The notes below the pieces were generated by a model. The model had not been told where the DNA came from and ran no database searches. It saw only the letters and a list, made by a program, of their open reading frames with translations. Positions 24,939 through 32,125 of a DNA stretch of 38,641 nt are shown one piece after another (the stretch's first letter is position 1; the number at the start of each line of letters is the position of its first letter). Source of the DNA: Asaia bogorensis (lineage in GTDB: Bacteria > Pseudomonadota > Alphaproteobacteria > Acetobacterales > Acetobacteraceae); assembly GCA_945897825.1 (NCBI GenBank), contig CAMDGX010000043.1, positions 1 to 38,641 of the forward strand. Reading direction: 5' to 3'. Made by a program: the position numbers and the translations under genes.

Positions 24939-26795
24939 ATGCCCGCATACCGTTCCCGTACGACCACCCACGGCCGCAATATGGCCGGCGCGCGCGGCCT
25001 ATGGCGCGCCACCGGCGTGAAGGACAGCGATTTCGGCAAGCCGATCATCGCCATCGCCAACTCCTTCACCCAGTTCGTCCCCGGCCACGTCCACCTCAAG
25101 GACCTCGGCCAGCTGGTGGCCCGCGAGATCGAGGCATCCGGCGGAATCGCCAAGGAATTCAACACCATCGCGGTCGATGACGGCATCGCCATGGGCCATG
25201 ACGGCATGCTCTACAGCCTGCCCTCCCGCGAGGTCATCGCGGACGCCGTGGAATACATGGTCAACGGCCACTGCGCCGACGCGCTGGTCTGCATCAGCAA
25301 CTGCGACAAGATCACCCCGGGCATGCTGATGGCCGCCCTGCGCCTCAACATCCCCGTCGTCTTCGTCTCCGGCGGGCCGATGGAGGCCGGCAAGGTGGTG
25401 ATCGACGGCATCACCCGCTCCGTCGACCTGATCGACGCGATGATCGTCGCCGCCGACGAGAGCAAGACCGACGAGGAAGTGGCCGTCATCGAGCGCTCCG
25501 CCTGCCCGACCTGCGGCTCCTGCTCCGGCATGTTCACGGCGAACTCCATGAACTGCCTGGTCGAGGCGCTCGGCCTCGGCCTGCCCGGCAACGGCACCGT
25601 GCTGGCCACCCATGCCGACCGCAAGAACCTGTTCCTGGAGGCCGGCCGCACCATCGTCGACCTCGCCCGCCAGCACTACGAGCAGGACGACGACAGCGTG
25701 CTGCCGCGCAACATCGCCAACTTCACCGCCTTCGAGAACGCGATCACGCTGGATATCGCCATGGGCGGTTCGACAAACACCGTGCTGCACCTTCTGGCTG
25801 CCGCCCATGAGGCCGGCATCGACTTCACCATGAAGGACATCGATCGCCTGTCCCGCCGCGTCCCCGTGCTGTGCAAGGTCGCGCCCTCGGTCGCCGACGT
25901 GCATGTCGAGGACGTGCATCGCGCCGGCGGAATCATGGGCATCCTCGGCGAACTCGACCGCGCCGGCCTGCTGAACACATCGGTCGGCACCGTCCACGCC
26001 AAGACCATGAAGGACGCGCTCGACCGCTGGGACATCAAGCGCACCGACAGCGCCAGCGTGAGCGAATTCTACCGCGCAGCGCCTGGCGGCGTGCCGACGC
26101 AGGTGGCGTTCAGCCAGGCCTCGCGCTGGGACAAGGTGGATGCCGACCGTGCCACCGGCGTCATCCGCGACATGGAGCACGCCTTCAGCAAGGATGGCGG
26201 CCTGGCCGTGCTCTACGGCAACCTCGCCGAGGAAGGCGCCATCGTGAAGACTGCCGGCGTGGACCCCTCCAACCTCGTCTTCACCGGCCCCGCCCACATC
26301 TTCGAAAGCCAGGACAGCGCCGTCTCCGGCATCCTGTCCGGCCGCGTGAAGCCCGGCGAAGTCGTGCTGGTGCGCTACGAGGGCCCGAAGGGCGGGCCGG
26401 GCATGCAGGAAATGCTTTACCCGACCAGCTACCTGAAGTCGAAGGGCCTCGGGAAAGTCTGCGCCCTAGTCACCGACGGGCGCTTCTCCGGCGGTTCCTC
26501 CGGCCTGTCCATCGGCCATCTCTCGCCGGAAGCGGCCGAGGGCGGGCTGGTCGGGCTGGTGGAGCAGGGCGACATCATCGAGATCGACATCCCCAACCGC
26601 CGCATCCACCTTCGCGTGGACGACGCCGAGATCGCCCGCCGCCGCGCGGCGATGGAAGCCCGCGGAGCGGATGCCTGGCAGCCGACCGAAAAGCGCACCC
26701 GCAAGGTCTCCCAGGCCCTGCAGGCCTACGCGGCCCTCACCACCAGCGCCAGCCGCGGCGCGGTGCGCGACGTAAGCCAGCTGCGCCGGAAGTAG
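24939..26795 (+). CDS. ilvD: Dihydroxy-acid dehydratase IlvD
   Basis: A 618-residue enzyme that dehydrates 2,3-dihydroxy-isovalerate and -methylvalerate to the 2-oxo acids of valine and isoleucine synthesis. Length equals the long (E. coli-like) form. Fe-S ligand cysteines are in [12 protein letters not shown] and [61 protein letters not shown] and [19 protein letters not shown] are conserved segments. GAGGAGG lies 5 bases before the ATG at 24939. Codons end mostly in C, unlike the G-ending choice of + strand genes near the window start. It stands alone; no other ilv gene is in the window. Confidence 0.97.
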   Translation: MPAYRSRTTTHGRNMAGARGLWRATGVKDSDFGKPIIAIANSFTQFVPGHVHLKDLGQLVAREIEASGGIAKEFNTIAVDDGIAMGHDGMLYSLPSREVIADAVEYMVNGHCADALVCISNCDKITPGMLMAALRLNIPVVFVSGGPMEAGKVVIDGITRSVDLIDAMIVAADESKTDEEVAVIERSACPTCGSCSGMFTANSMNCLVEALGLGLPGNGTVLATHADRKNLFLEAGRTIVDLARQHYEQDDDSVLPRNIANFTAFENAITLDIAMGGSTNTVLHLLAAAHEAGIDFTMKDIDRLSRRVPVLCKVAPSVADVHVEDVHRAGGIMGILGELDRAGLLNTSVGTVHAKTMKDALDRWDIKRTDSASVSEFYRAAPGGVPTQVAFSQASRWDKVDADRATGVIRDMEHAFSKDGGLAVLYGNLAEEGAIVKTAGVDPSNLVFTGPAHIFESQDSAVSGILSGRVKPGEVVLVRYEGPKGGPGMQEMLYPTSYLKSKGLGKVCALVTDGRFSGGSSGLSIGHLSPEAAEGGLVGLVEQGDIIEIDIPNRRIHLRVDDAEIARRRAAMEARGADAWQPTEKRTRKVSQALQAYAALTTSASRGAVRDVSQLRRK

Positions 26796-26842
26796 CCGCC
26801 GCTCCAGCCCGCCGGACTGGACGCTGGCGCATCGATCGCGCA

Positions 26843-26883
26843 CCCTTCCCCTTGTGACGCCATGCGGCGCGCGCGGGGAAGGG
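26843..26883. terminator. GC-rich inverted repeat after ilvD
   Basis: CCCTTCCCC (26843-26851) pairs with GGGGAAGGG (26875-26883): nine pairs around a 23-base loop, 47 bases after the ilvD stop and 11 bases before the next ATG. No T-run. It may terminate ilvD transcription or affect initiation of the channel gene. Confidence 0.35.
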
Positions 26884-26894
26884 GACAGGCGGGA

Positions 26895-27332
26895 ATGGAC
26901 CGGATCAACCGCTATACCGACACGTTCAAGGAACTCGCGGCGCTCTATGCCGCAATCCTGCTCGCCGGGGCGGCGGTGTTCGCATGGGCCGAAGGCAAGC
27001 CGTTCGACGACGCGCTGTGGTGGGCCTTCGTCACCGCCATGACCGTCGGCTACGGCGACATCACGCCCATGACGGTGGTCGGCCGCGTCGATGCGGTGAT
27101 CCTGATGCACGCGGTGCCGCTGTTCATCGCGCCGATCATCGTGACCCGCCTCGTCACGCGCATCCTCGACGACCGTGACAAGTTCACCCATGACGAGCAG
27201 GAACAGATCAAGGCGGATCTGCGGGAAATCAAGCGGATGCTGGCCGAGCAGCGGCCAGACCGCCCGGCGCCACCCCCCGCTCAGCCCTGCGACACGCCGT
27301 CGGTGACCCCCCAGGTATCCGCCACGCGATAG
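26895..27332 (+). CDS. Small two-TM potassium channel-like protein
   Basis: A 145-residue ion-channel domain protein. The first membrane helix is about residues 12-33 (ELAALYAAILLAGAAVFAWA), a pore helix and selectivity filter follow (LWWAFVTAMTVGYGDITPMT; TVGYGD is the K+ filter), and the second helix is about 66-92. The tail (DKFTHDEQEQIKADLREIKRMLAEQ) looks like a coiled coil for tetramer assembly; there is no RCK domain. Closest in layout to KcsA-like or Ion_trans_2 proteins. Its last 52 bases overlap, in antisense, the end of the proline-racemase-family gene. A Pro-rich end (RPAPPPAQP) is encoded in that overlap. Confidence 0.88.
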   Translation: MDRINRYTDTFKELAALYAAILLAGAAVFAWAEGKPFDDALWWAFVTAMTVGYGDITPMTVVGRVDAVILMHAVPLFIAPIIVTRLVTRILDDRDKFTHDEQEQIKADLREIKRMLAEQRPDRPAPPPAQPCDTPSVTPQVSATR

Positions 27333-28324
27333 CCGGCGGGGTAGGGGTCGGAGGGATCGACCGCATAGCTGTGGAACCCGGTGATCCAGGCCCGCCCACG
27401 GATCGCCGGCACGATCGCCGGCAGTGCGCCGACCCGTGCCTCCGCGACGATCCGCCCCTCGAATCGGCTGCCGATCAGGCTGGTGTGGTCATAGCGGTCG
27501 CCCACCGCAAGCTTCCCGCGCGCCGCCAGCGCGGCCAGCCGCGCCGACAGCCCCGTCCCGGTGGGCGAACGGTCCGACCTGCCGGGGGCGATGATGCAGG
27601 TGTTGCGGCTCTCACCCCCCGGCGCGGTGAATGGCGCGTGCAGCTGCACAATCGAAACTCCTGAAATCGCGGCATTCTCCGGATGCACCACCGGATGCTG
27701 CGCCCGTGCGGCCAGCCGCACCCGCTCGCCCAGCACAGCCAGGTCCCGCGCCTCGTCCGGCGTCAGCGCGAAGCCCAGCCGGGTCGCGTCGGTCATGGCG
27801 TAGAACATGCCGCCATAGGCGATGTCGATCGCGATGGTGCCGAACCCCTCGACCTCCAGCGCCGCATCGAGATGCGTGGCGAAGCACGGCACGTTGGTCA
27901 GTTCGACCCACACCACCTTGCCGTCCCGGCACCCGGCCCGCACATCGACCGGCCCCGCCGGCATGTCCAGCCGCAGCCGCGTCTCGGGCTCGGTCATCGG
28001 CACCATGCCGGTTTCCAGCAGCACGGTGGCGATGCACATCGTGTTGGAGCCGGACATCGGCGGATACTCGGTCGGCTCCATGATGATCGCACCGGCCACG
28101 CAATCGTCCCGCTTCGGCGGCACGATCAGGTTCACGTGGCGGGAAACCGAGCCGCGCGGCTCGCAGATCAGCATTTGCCGGATCTGGTCGTGGTCGCGCT
28201 GCATCGCCTCGCGCTGGGCAAACACGCTGTCACCGGCCGGCGGCAGCACGCCGCCCACGATCACGTCACCCACCTCGCCCTCGGCGTGGCAGCCGACCAC
28301 CTGGATCATCCGGTTGGCGCGCAT
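27281..28324 (-). CDS. Proline racemase/hydroxyproline epimerase-family protein with Ser/Thr at the catalytic positions
   Basis: A 347-residue member of the proline racemase superfamily, which includes proline racemase, 4-hydroxyproline 2-epimerase and trans-3-hydroxyproline dehydratase. HAEGEVGDVIVGGV and EPRGSVSRHVNLIVPP are family segments. The first catalytic cysteine of the classic MCGH motif is Ser91 here (PPMSGSNTMC) and the second (DRSPCG) is Thr255 (DRSPTGTG). Cys/Cys enzymes racemise; Cys/Thr members are dehydratases; a protein lacking both cysteines is probably not a racemase. The ATG at 28324 is chosen; ATG 28309 is a close alternative. It follows the acyl-carrier-like gene by 34 bases and overlaps the channel gene in antisense. 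Confidence 0.88.
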   Translation of the reverse strand: MRANRMIQVVGCHAEGEVGDVIVGGVLPPAGDSVFAQREAMQRDHDQIRQMLICEPRGSVSRHVNLIVPPKRDDCVAGAIIMEPTEYPPMSGSNTMCIATVLLETGMVPMTEPETRLRLDMPAGPVDVRAGCRDGKVVWVELTNVPCFATHLDAALEVEGFGTIAIDIAYGGMFYAMTDATRLGFALTPDEARDLAVLGERVRLAARAQHPVVHPENAAISGVSIVQLHAPFTAPGGESRNTCIIAPGRSDRSPTGTGLSARLAALAARGKLAVGDRYDHTSLIGSRFEGRIVAEARVGALPAIVPAIRGRAWITGFHSYAVDPSDPYPAGYRVADTWGVTDGVSQG

Positions 28325-28344
28325 CCTGGTCTCCGGCGCGCCTG

Positions 28345-28352
28345 GGGCAGGG
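28345..28352 (+). other. KOPS-like octamer GGGCAGGG
   Basis: Matches the FtsK-orienting form GGGNAGGG and points toward the dif-like site 900 bases downstream. Part of a wider polarity pattern described under findings. Confidence 0.35.
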
Positions 28353-28358
28353 GAGCGT

Positions 28359-28703
28359 TCAGGCCCCGGCCGCGGGGTTCATCTGGCGGGAGACGGCCTC
28401 GAACGCGTCGGAGATGAAGGGCGGGCGCTTGTAGAGACCCTTCATCCAGCTCGCGAGCATGCACAATTCCTCAAGCCGCAACACCTCGTCCAGCGTGCCG
28501 TCCGGAAAGCGCACCGCGAAGCTGGCGGCGATGATCTCCATCGTCTCCTCGACCTGCTCGATCGAGAGGCCAAGGTCGGATTCCAGCACGGCATTTCGGG
28601 TCAGGCGCGCCTCCTCGATGCCGAAGTCGTCGCGGATCAGCTTCACGATCCAGCGGAACATGGTCATCCAGTTGGTCACGCCGTCGATCGGTCGGGCGAG
28701 CAT
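28359..28703 (-). CDS. Acyl-carrier-like (DUF1493-type) small protein
   Basis: A helical protein of about 114 residues. WIVKLIRDDFGIEEARLTRNAVLESDLGLSIEQVEETMEIIAASF (read in pieces) follows the acyl-carrier pattern: first helix, long loop, DLGL at the start of helix 2, then an acidic helix and hydrophobic stop. The usual DSL phosphopantetheine site is replaced by LSI, so it may not be loaded. The C-terminal part (RLEELCMLASWMKGLYKRPPFISDAFEAVSRQM) is unusual. The start is uncertain: ATG 28703 gives 114 residues, ATG 28667 or 28661 would keep the whole carrier-like part; none has a clear ribosome site. The proline-racemase-family gene follows 34 bases later. Confidence 0.6.
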   Translation of the reverse strand: MLARPIDGVTNWMTMFRWIVKLIRDDFGIEEARLTRNAVLESDLGLSIEQVEETMEIIAASFAVRFPDGTLDEVLRLEELCMLASWMKGLYKRPPFISDAFEAVSRQMNPAAGA

Positions 28704-28706
28704 GCA

Positions 28707-28714
28707 GGGCAGGG
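28707..28714 (+). other. KOPS-like octamer GGGCAGGG
   Basis: Second GGGNAGGG match close to the dif-like site, about 540 bases before it and pointing to it. It lies just upstream of the acyl-carrier-like gene in the 48-base gap to the divergent GNAT gene. Confidence 0.35.
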
Positions 28715-28751
28715 TAGGCAACAAGGTGAAACACGAGGTTAATGCCCGACC

Positions 28752-29219
28752 ATGAGCGACACGATCACGATTCGCCCGCTCTCCGAGGTGCCGCAGGCCG
28801 GGCCGACGGCCGCGCTGTGGCTGTTCGAGGAATGGGGCCACCGCTATGCCGGCCGCACGCCCGCCATGGCGATCGAGCTGTTCGCCCAGCGCGCCAACTC
28901 CGACCGGCTGCCGATGGCCTGGATCGCGCTCGAAGGCGCAACGCCGGTCGCCACCGCCAGCCTGATGGACATCGAGCGGCCCGGCGACGAGTTCGGTCCA
29001 TGGGTCGGCGGCGTGTATGTCCTGGCCTCGCATCGCGGCCGCGGCCTGGCCACGCGGCTGATGGCGGTGCTGGAGGCCGCCGCACCGCGCCTGGGCGCGC
29101 GACGCCTGCTGCTCAGCGCAGCAGCACCGTCGCTGTATCTCGCCCTCGGCTACGAACCGACCGGCGCGACCAAGAACGGCGAGCCGGTGATGGAAAAGCG
29201 TCTGGTGCCGCCGGGCTAG
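28752..29219 (+). CDS. GNAT-family N-acetyltransferase
   Basis: A 155-residue acetyltransferase. The acetyl-CoA-binding motif A is VYVLASHRGRGLATRLMAVLEAAA (RGRGLA matches Q/RxxGxG/A), preceded by a beta-strand pair (WIALEGATPVATASLMD) and followed by RRLLLSAAAPSLYLALGYEPTG, the usual GNAT C-terminal strand with YxxLGY. Substrate unknown. It is divergent from the acyl-carrier-like gene (48-base gap) and convergent with the AllE-type gene; the dif-like site lies 33 bases after its stop. Confidence 0.88.
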   Translation: MSDTITIRPLSEVPQAGPTAALWLFEEWGHRYAGRTPAMAIELFAQRANSDRLPMAWIALEGATPVATASLMDIERPGDEFGPWVGGVYVLASHRGRGLATRLMAVLEAAAPRLGARRLLLSAAAPSLYLALGYEPTGATKNGEPVMEKRLVPPG

Positions 29220-29252
29220 GGCGCCGCATCGGCGCCTGTCATCCGCGCACGA

Positions 29253-29280
29253 AAGTCGCATAAGGTATATTATGGAAAGA
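29253..29280 (+). other. Candidate dif site (XerC/XerD chromosome-dimer resolution site)
   Basis: A 28-base AT-rich sequence in the 75-base gap between convergent genes. XerC-type arm AAGTCGCATAA (29253-29263), centre GGTATA (29264-29269), XerD-type arm TTATGGAAAGA (29270-29280). Against the E. coli dif it matches 7/11, 5/6 and 7/11; over the central 18 bases (CGCATAA-N-GTATATTATG) 17 agree. CATAA and TTATG form the expected inverted arms around a 6-base centre. Its surroundings exceed 65% GC, so the match is very unlikely by chance. KOPS-like octamers and a strand-composition change support a terminus here. The outer XerD-arm bases differ from E. coli, so the lineage consensus should be compared. 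Confidence 0.8.
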
Positions 29281-29291
29281 AACGACCGTGG

Positions 29292-29311
29292 ATGTCAGCC
29301 CAGGCTGACAT
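29292..29311. terminator. Perfect palindrome at the allE stop codon
   Basis: ATGTCAGCC (29292-29300) and GGCTGACAT (29303-29311) pair perfectly around a CA loop: nine pairs. The palindrome spans the last codons and stop of the - strand AllE-type gene and ends 11 bases from the dif-like site. In the - direction a T-rich stretch comes only about 10 bases later, so it is an imperfect terminator. Confidence 0.45.
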
Positions 29312-30077
29312 CGCGGTTCACGTCCTTGTAGAGCAGATACGCCGCATCCCCCCAGCCCGTGGGATAGAACTGCTGCGGGCAGTACGGCCCCATCCAGATG
29401 AAGTCGCCCTTCCACACCTCGTGCCAGGTGCGCCCAAGCAGATACATCCCCTGGCCGGACAGCATCAGCAGCCCGTGCTCCATGATGTGCGTCTCGACCA
29501 TCGCGAAATGCGTGCCGGGCTTGAAGTGCAGGATGTTGACCGCGAAGTCGTAGCGCAGGTCTTCCTCCGGCAGCAGGTGCTGCCACGAGCGGCCGATCGT
29601 GTGGCGCAGCGTATGCGCCACATCGGCCGTGTGGCGCACCACGGCGGGCGGTGCCTCCAGCCCGGCATCGTCGAACTTCTTGCGGATCCAGGCGATCCGC
29701 GCGCCGGACGCCGTCTCGAGCCGGTGCGCGGTGCCCGGCGGCACATAGGCATAGCCGCCGACGCCGAGCGCGTGCCGCACACCGCCGACCATTATATCGC
29801 ATGATCCTTCTACAACATAATAAAAATGCGATATCCCGTCCACCCGCCGCGGCACGCCGGTTCCGCCCGCTGGCATCACCAGCAGCGCCTGGACGAACTT
29901 CGCCCCCATCTGCGGCGAGGTCTGGAAGAACACCTTCGTGCCGGGCCACCCCGGCAGTCGGCTCTCCAGGATGCCCTCCGGCGGCATCACCGCGAAGTTC
30001 GGGTCCACCATCGAGCGGTTGTGCCCGGCCACGCCGGGCGGAATCGTGCCTTGTTCCATGGGCTTTCCGTCCTTCAT
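29295..30077 (-). CDS. (S)-ureidoglycine aminohydrolase-like bicupin (AllE family)
   Basis: A 260-residue bicupin matching AllE/UGHY, which releases ammonia from ureidoglycine late in allantoin degradation. Each half has a cupin: the first with ISHFYYVVEGSCDIMVGGVRHALGVGGYAYVPPGTAHRLE, read in pieces, the second with ILHFKPGTHFAMVETHIMEHGLLMLSGQGMYLL, whose His/Glu residues fit the manganese site. The end WGDAAYLLYKDVNRD is a family hallmark. Length equals E. coli AllE (261). The ATG at 30077 overlaps the amine oxidase stop (ATGA). No allantoinase or allantoate hydrolase is in the window, so the substrate may differ. A run of AT-rich codons lies at 29788-29834. Confidence 0.88.
   Translation of the reverse strand: MKDGKPMEQGTIPPGVAGHNRSMVDPNFAVMPPEGILESRLPGWPGTKVFFQTSPQMGAKFVQALLVMPAGGTGVPRRVDGISHFYYVVEGSCDIMVGGVRHALGVGGYAYVPPGTAHRLETASGARIAWIRKKFDDAGLEAPPAVVRHTADVAHTLRHTIGRSWQHLLPEEDLRYDFAVNILHFKPGTHFAMVETHIMEHGLLMLSGQGMYLLGRTWHEVWKGDFIWMGPYCPQQFYPTGWGDAAYLLYKDVNRDVSLG
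29794..29834. repeat. AT-rich inverted repeat inside the allE-type gene, resembling the dif-like site
   Basis: ATATCGCAT (29794-29802) and ATGCGATAT (29826-29834) are perfect inverted copies around a 23-base AT-rich spacer. On the - strand, TCGCAT and TATTATG flank three bases (29816-29831); the dif-like site has the same two blocks flanking six bases. The - strand also holds TTATGTTGTAG, 8/11 matches to the E. coli XerD arm. The codons are AT-ending (TTT TAT TAT GTT GTA GAA GGA TCA), unlike the rest of the gene, yet encode the conserved family segment HFYYVVEG. Confidence 0.55.
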
Positions 30078-32053
30078 TCAGCGCAGCAGGAAGGTGCCGG
30101 CGCGCAGCACGATGCAGCCGCCTTGCCCTCGGTGTCCCGCGGCAAATCCATCGCCGGGTTGGCCGACAGGAAGCCGTTCGGCTTCAGCATGAAGCCCGCA
30201 TACTCTACCGGCATGATCGGCATGTCCTCGGGTTTGCACACATGGGTGTGGCCGAAATTGTGCCACACCACGACATCGGCGTTCTCGATCGACCGGTTGG
30301 CCTGGATCCAGCTCGGCAACCCCTCCCCGCCCCCGTTCGGCCCGGCCGGAAGCTGGTTGGGGAACTCACCGGCCGGAAACCGCTCCGCCGGATCGTAGGC
30401 CGTCACCCACACATGCTTGGTGGCGAACCCCGCCCTGCCCCGAATCGCGCTGCCTTCCTGCGCCAGCAGCAGCGGCGAGGCCTGCACGGCGAGCTTGTAC
30501 GCCGGCGCATTCCCGACTACGTTGCGCTTGTTCGGATTGGAGATTTTCCAGTAGCGCCCGGTCCGCCCCTCGGCCTCCCGCGCCGCATCGCGCTCGCGCG
30601 CCAGCACCCTGGACGTGGTGTCAAATACGTTGCCGTACGGATTATCCTTGCCCCACGGCCGCGGCACGAACTCATGCTCGCTGACCGTGTTGCCTTCGCC
30701 GTCCACGCTCATGTGCAGCCGCGCGCAGAAGAAATGCTGATGCGTCGGCCCGCCCAGCCCCTCGCCGATCATGCCGCCCCACGGATAGGCCTCGCCCGGC
30801 ATCACCGCCGCCGTCTGGATGATGCCGGTCAGCTTGGCCTCCAGCTGGATCGTGCCGTCCTGATACAGGTACCAGTAGAACCCATAATCATAGTTGCCGA
30901 CGGTGGCGAAGAAGCTGATCACCAGCCGGCGCGACCGCCGCACCTCGCGCACATCGTTGCGGAATTCATAGTGCTTCCAGAGGGTCCCGTAATCCTCCTC
31001 ATGCATGCAGACAGCATTGGTCATCAGGAATGGCGCGCCGAAATCATCCGCCGCCGGGATGTCGAAATAGTGGATGGTGCCCAGGCAATCGCAGCCCAGT
31101 TCCAACGAATTGGCGAGCTTGCCTAATCCATATTCCCCGGCATCGAAGGCATTCTTCCAGAAATGGTTGGTGGTCGGGTCGGCATACGGAACCACCATCT
31201 CGGCAATTGAGGCGCGATGGATGACCGGCCGCGCAACCCCCTGGTCGACCAGCGAAAGCCGATGCAGCACCAGCCCCTCGCGCGGCGTGAACCCAACCCG
31301 GAAGCGCCAGTTCTGCCAGGTCACGTCCCAGCCATCGACCGTGAAGGACGGCCCCTCGGGCTGCACGATCGACAGCGGCTTGAGGTCGGTGCGCGTCGGC
31401 GGCAGCGAGGCCGGATCGTAGTTGCGCTTGGTCCGTGGCACCGGGATCGCCACGGGGTCGTCCACCAGCGTCAGGATCCGCTCGCCGATCAGGTCGACGA
31501 CGGCCACCACGCCCTCGATCGGATGGGCATAGCCATTGTCCTTCGGCCCCTCGCGCCAATACGCCACCGCCCGCACCAGGCGCTTGCCGACCTCCTCCGG
31601 GAAGCCGAAATTGCCGGCCGAGAACGGGTCCACCTGCACCAGCTTCAGGTCCGCATCGGTGATCCCGCGCCGCTTCACGGCGGCCACCCACCGCGGATCG
31701 GACTTCACGATGCGGTCCAGCTTCATGAATTCGTCAAGGATGATCGGCGGCTGCCCCTGGGTTTCCAGCTGTTGGAACGCCGCCACGCGCCCCCCGGTCA
31801 GGTCCAGCAGCACCTCGAAGATGCCGCCGGTTTGCGTATCCAGCAGCACCACCCGCGCCCCACGCACCACTGCCTGGCCGGGCTGGAACGCCAGCACCGC
31901 CGCCTTGTCCGGCTCGCGCAGTTCCACGAGCGTGAAGCGCATCGACGTGCGGAACGCGGCATCACCCGTCACCAGCGCCTGCACCGCGGCGATCTCGCCT
32001 TCGGTCAGCGGGTCCAGCGGATGACGGATGGCGGCGACGGCGAGCGTGTCCAT
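30074..32053 (-). CDS. Copper-containing primary amine oxidase
   Basis: A 659-residue copper/topaquinone amine oxidase, which turns primary amines into aldehydes, ammonia and H2O2. The topaquinone tyrosine is Tyr388 in TVGNYDYGF; copper ligands are the histidines of HQHFFCARLHM and WHNFGHTHV; the catalytic base Asp is near residue 300 (FDAGEYGLGKLANSLELGCDCLG). Length fits the bacterial histamine/phenylethylamine oxidase group. No signal peptide is visible, so it is probably cytoplasmic. The tail SCCAPAPSCCAE (648-659) adds two vicinal Cys pairs not part of the core fold. ATG 32053 follows GGAG by 6 bases; ATG 32065 is less likely. Its stop overlaps the AllE-type start. Confidence 0.95.
   Translation of the reverse strand: MDTLAVAAIRHPLDPLTEGEIAAVQALVTGDAAFRTSMRFTLVELREPDKAAVLAFQPGQAVVRGARVVLLDTQTGGIFEVLLDLTGGRVAAFQQLETQGQPPIILDEFMKLDRIVKSDPRWVAAVKRRGITDADLKLVQVDPFSAGNFGFPEEVGKRLVRAVAYWREGPKDNGYAHPIEGVVAVVDLIGERILTLVDDPVAIPVPRTKRNYDPASLPPTRTDLKPLSIVQPEGPSFTVDGWDVTWQNWRFRVGFTPREGLVLHRLSLVDQGVARPVIHRASIAEMVVPYADPTTNHFWKNAFDAGEYGLGKLANSLELGCDCLGTIHYFDIPAADDFGAPFLMTNAVCMHEEDYGTLWKHYEFRNDVREVRRSRRLVISFFATVGNYDYGFYWYLYQDGTIQLEAKLTGIIQTAAVMPGEAYPWGGMIGEGLGGPTHQHFFCARLHMSVDGEGNTVSEHEFVPRPWGKDNPYGNVFDTTSRVLARERDAAREAEGRTGRYWKISNPNKRNVVGNAPAYKLAVQASPLLLAQEGSAIRGRAGFATKHVWVTAYDPAERFPAGEFPNQLPAGPNGGGEGLPSWIQANRSIENADVVVWHNFGHTHVCKPEDMPIMPVEYAGFMLKPNGFLSANPAMDLPRDTEGKAAASCCAPAPSCCAE
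30321..30328 (-). other. KOPS-like octamer (GGGGAGGG on the - strand)
   Basis: Reads CCCTCCCC on the + strand, so it points left toward the dif-like site about 1 kb away. Lies inside the amine oxidase gene. Confidence 0.3.
30433..30440 (-). other. KOPS-like octamer (GGGCAGGG on the - strand)
   Basis: Reads CCCTGCCC on the + strand, again pointing to the dif-like site. Lies inside the amine oxidase gene. Confidence 0.35.
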
Positions 32054-32125
32054 AGGGGGCTCCATGGCGGAATGGTTGCATCGCAGCATGCCCCGCCGCC
32101 GGCCTCGCACCAAGGCAAAACCGCC

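Noticed and set aside
29794-29834. A promoter inside allE, because TATAAT occurs on the - strand
   Set aside because: No -35 element at 16-18 bases spacing is convincing and the bases are needed to encode a conserved cupin segment; similarity to the dif-like site seemed the better lead.
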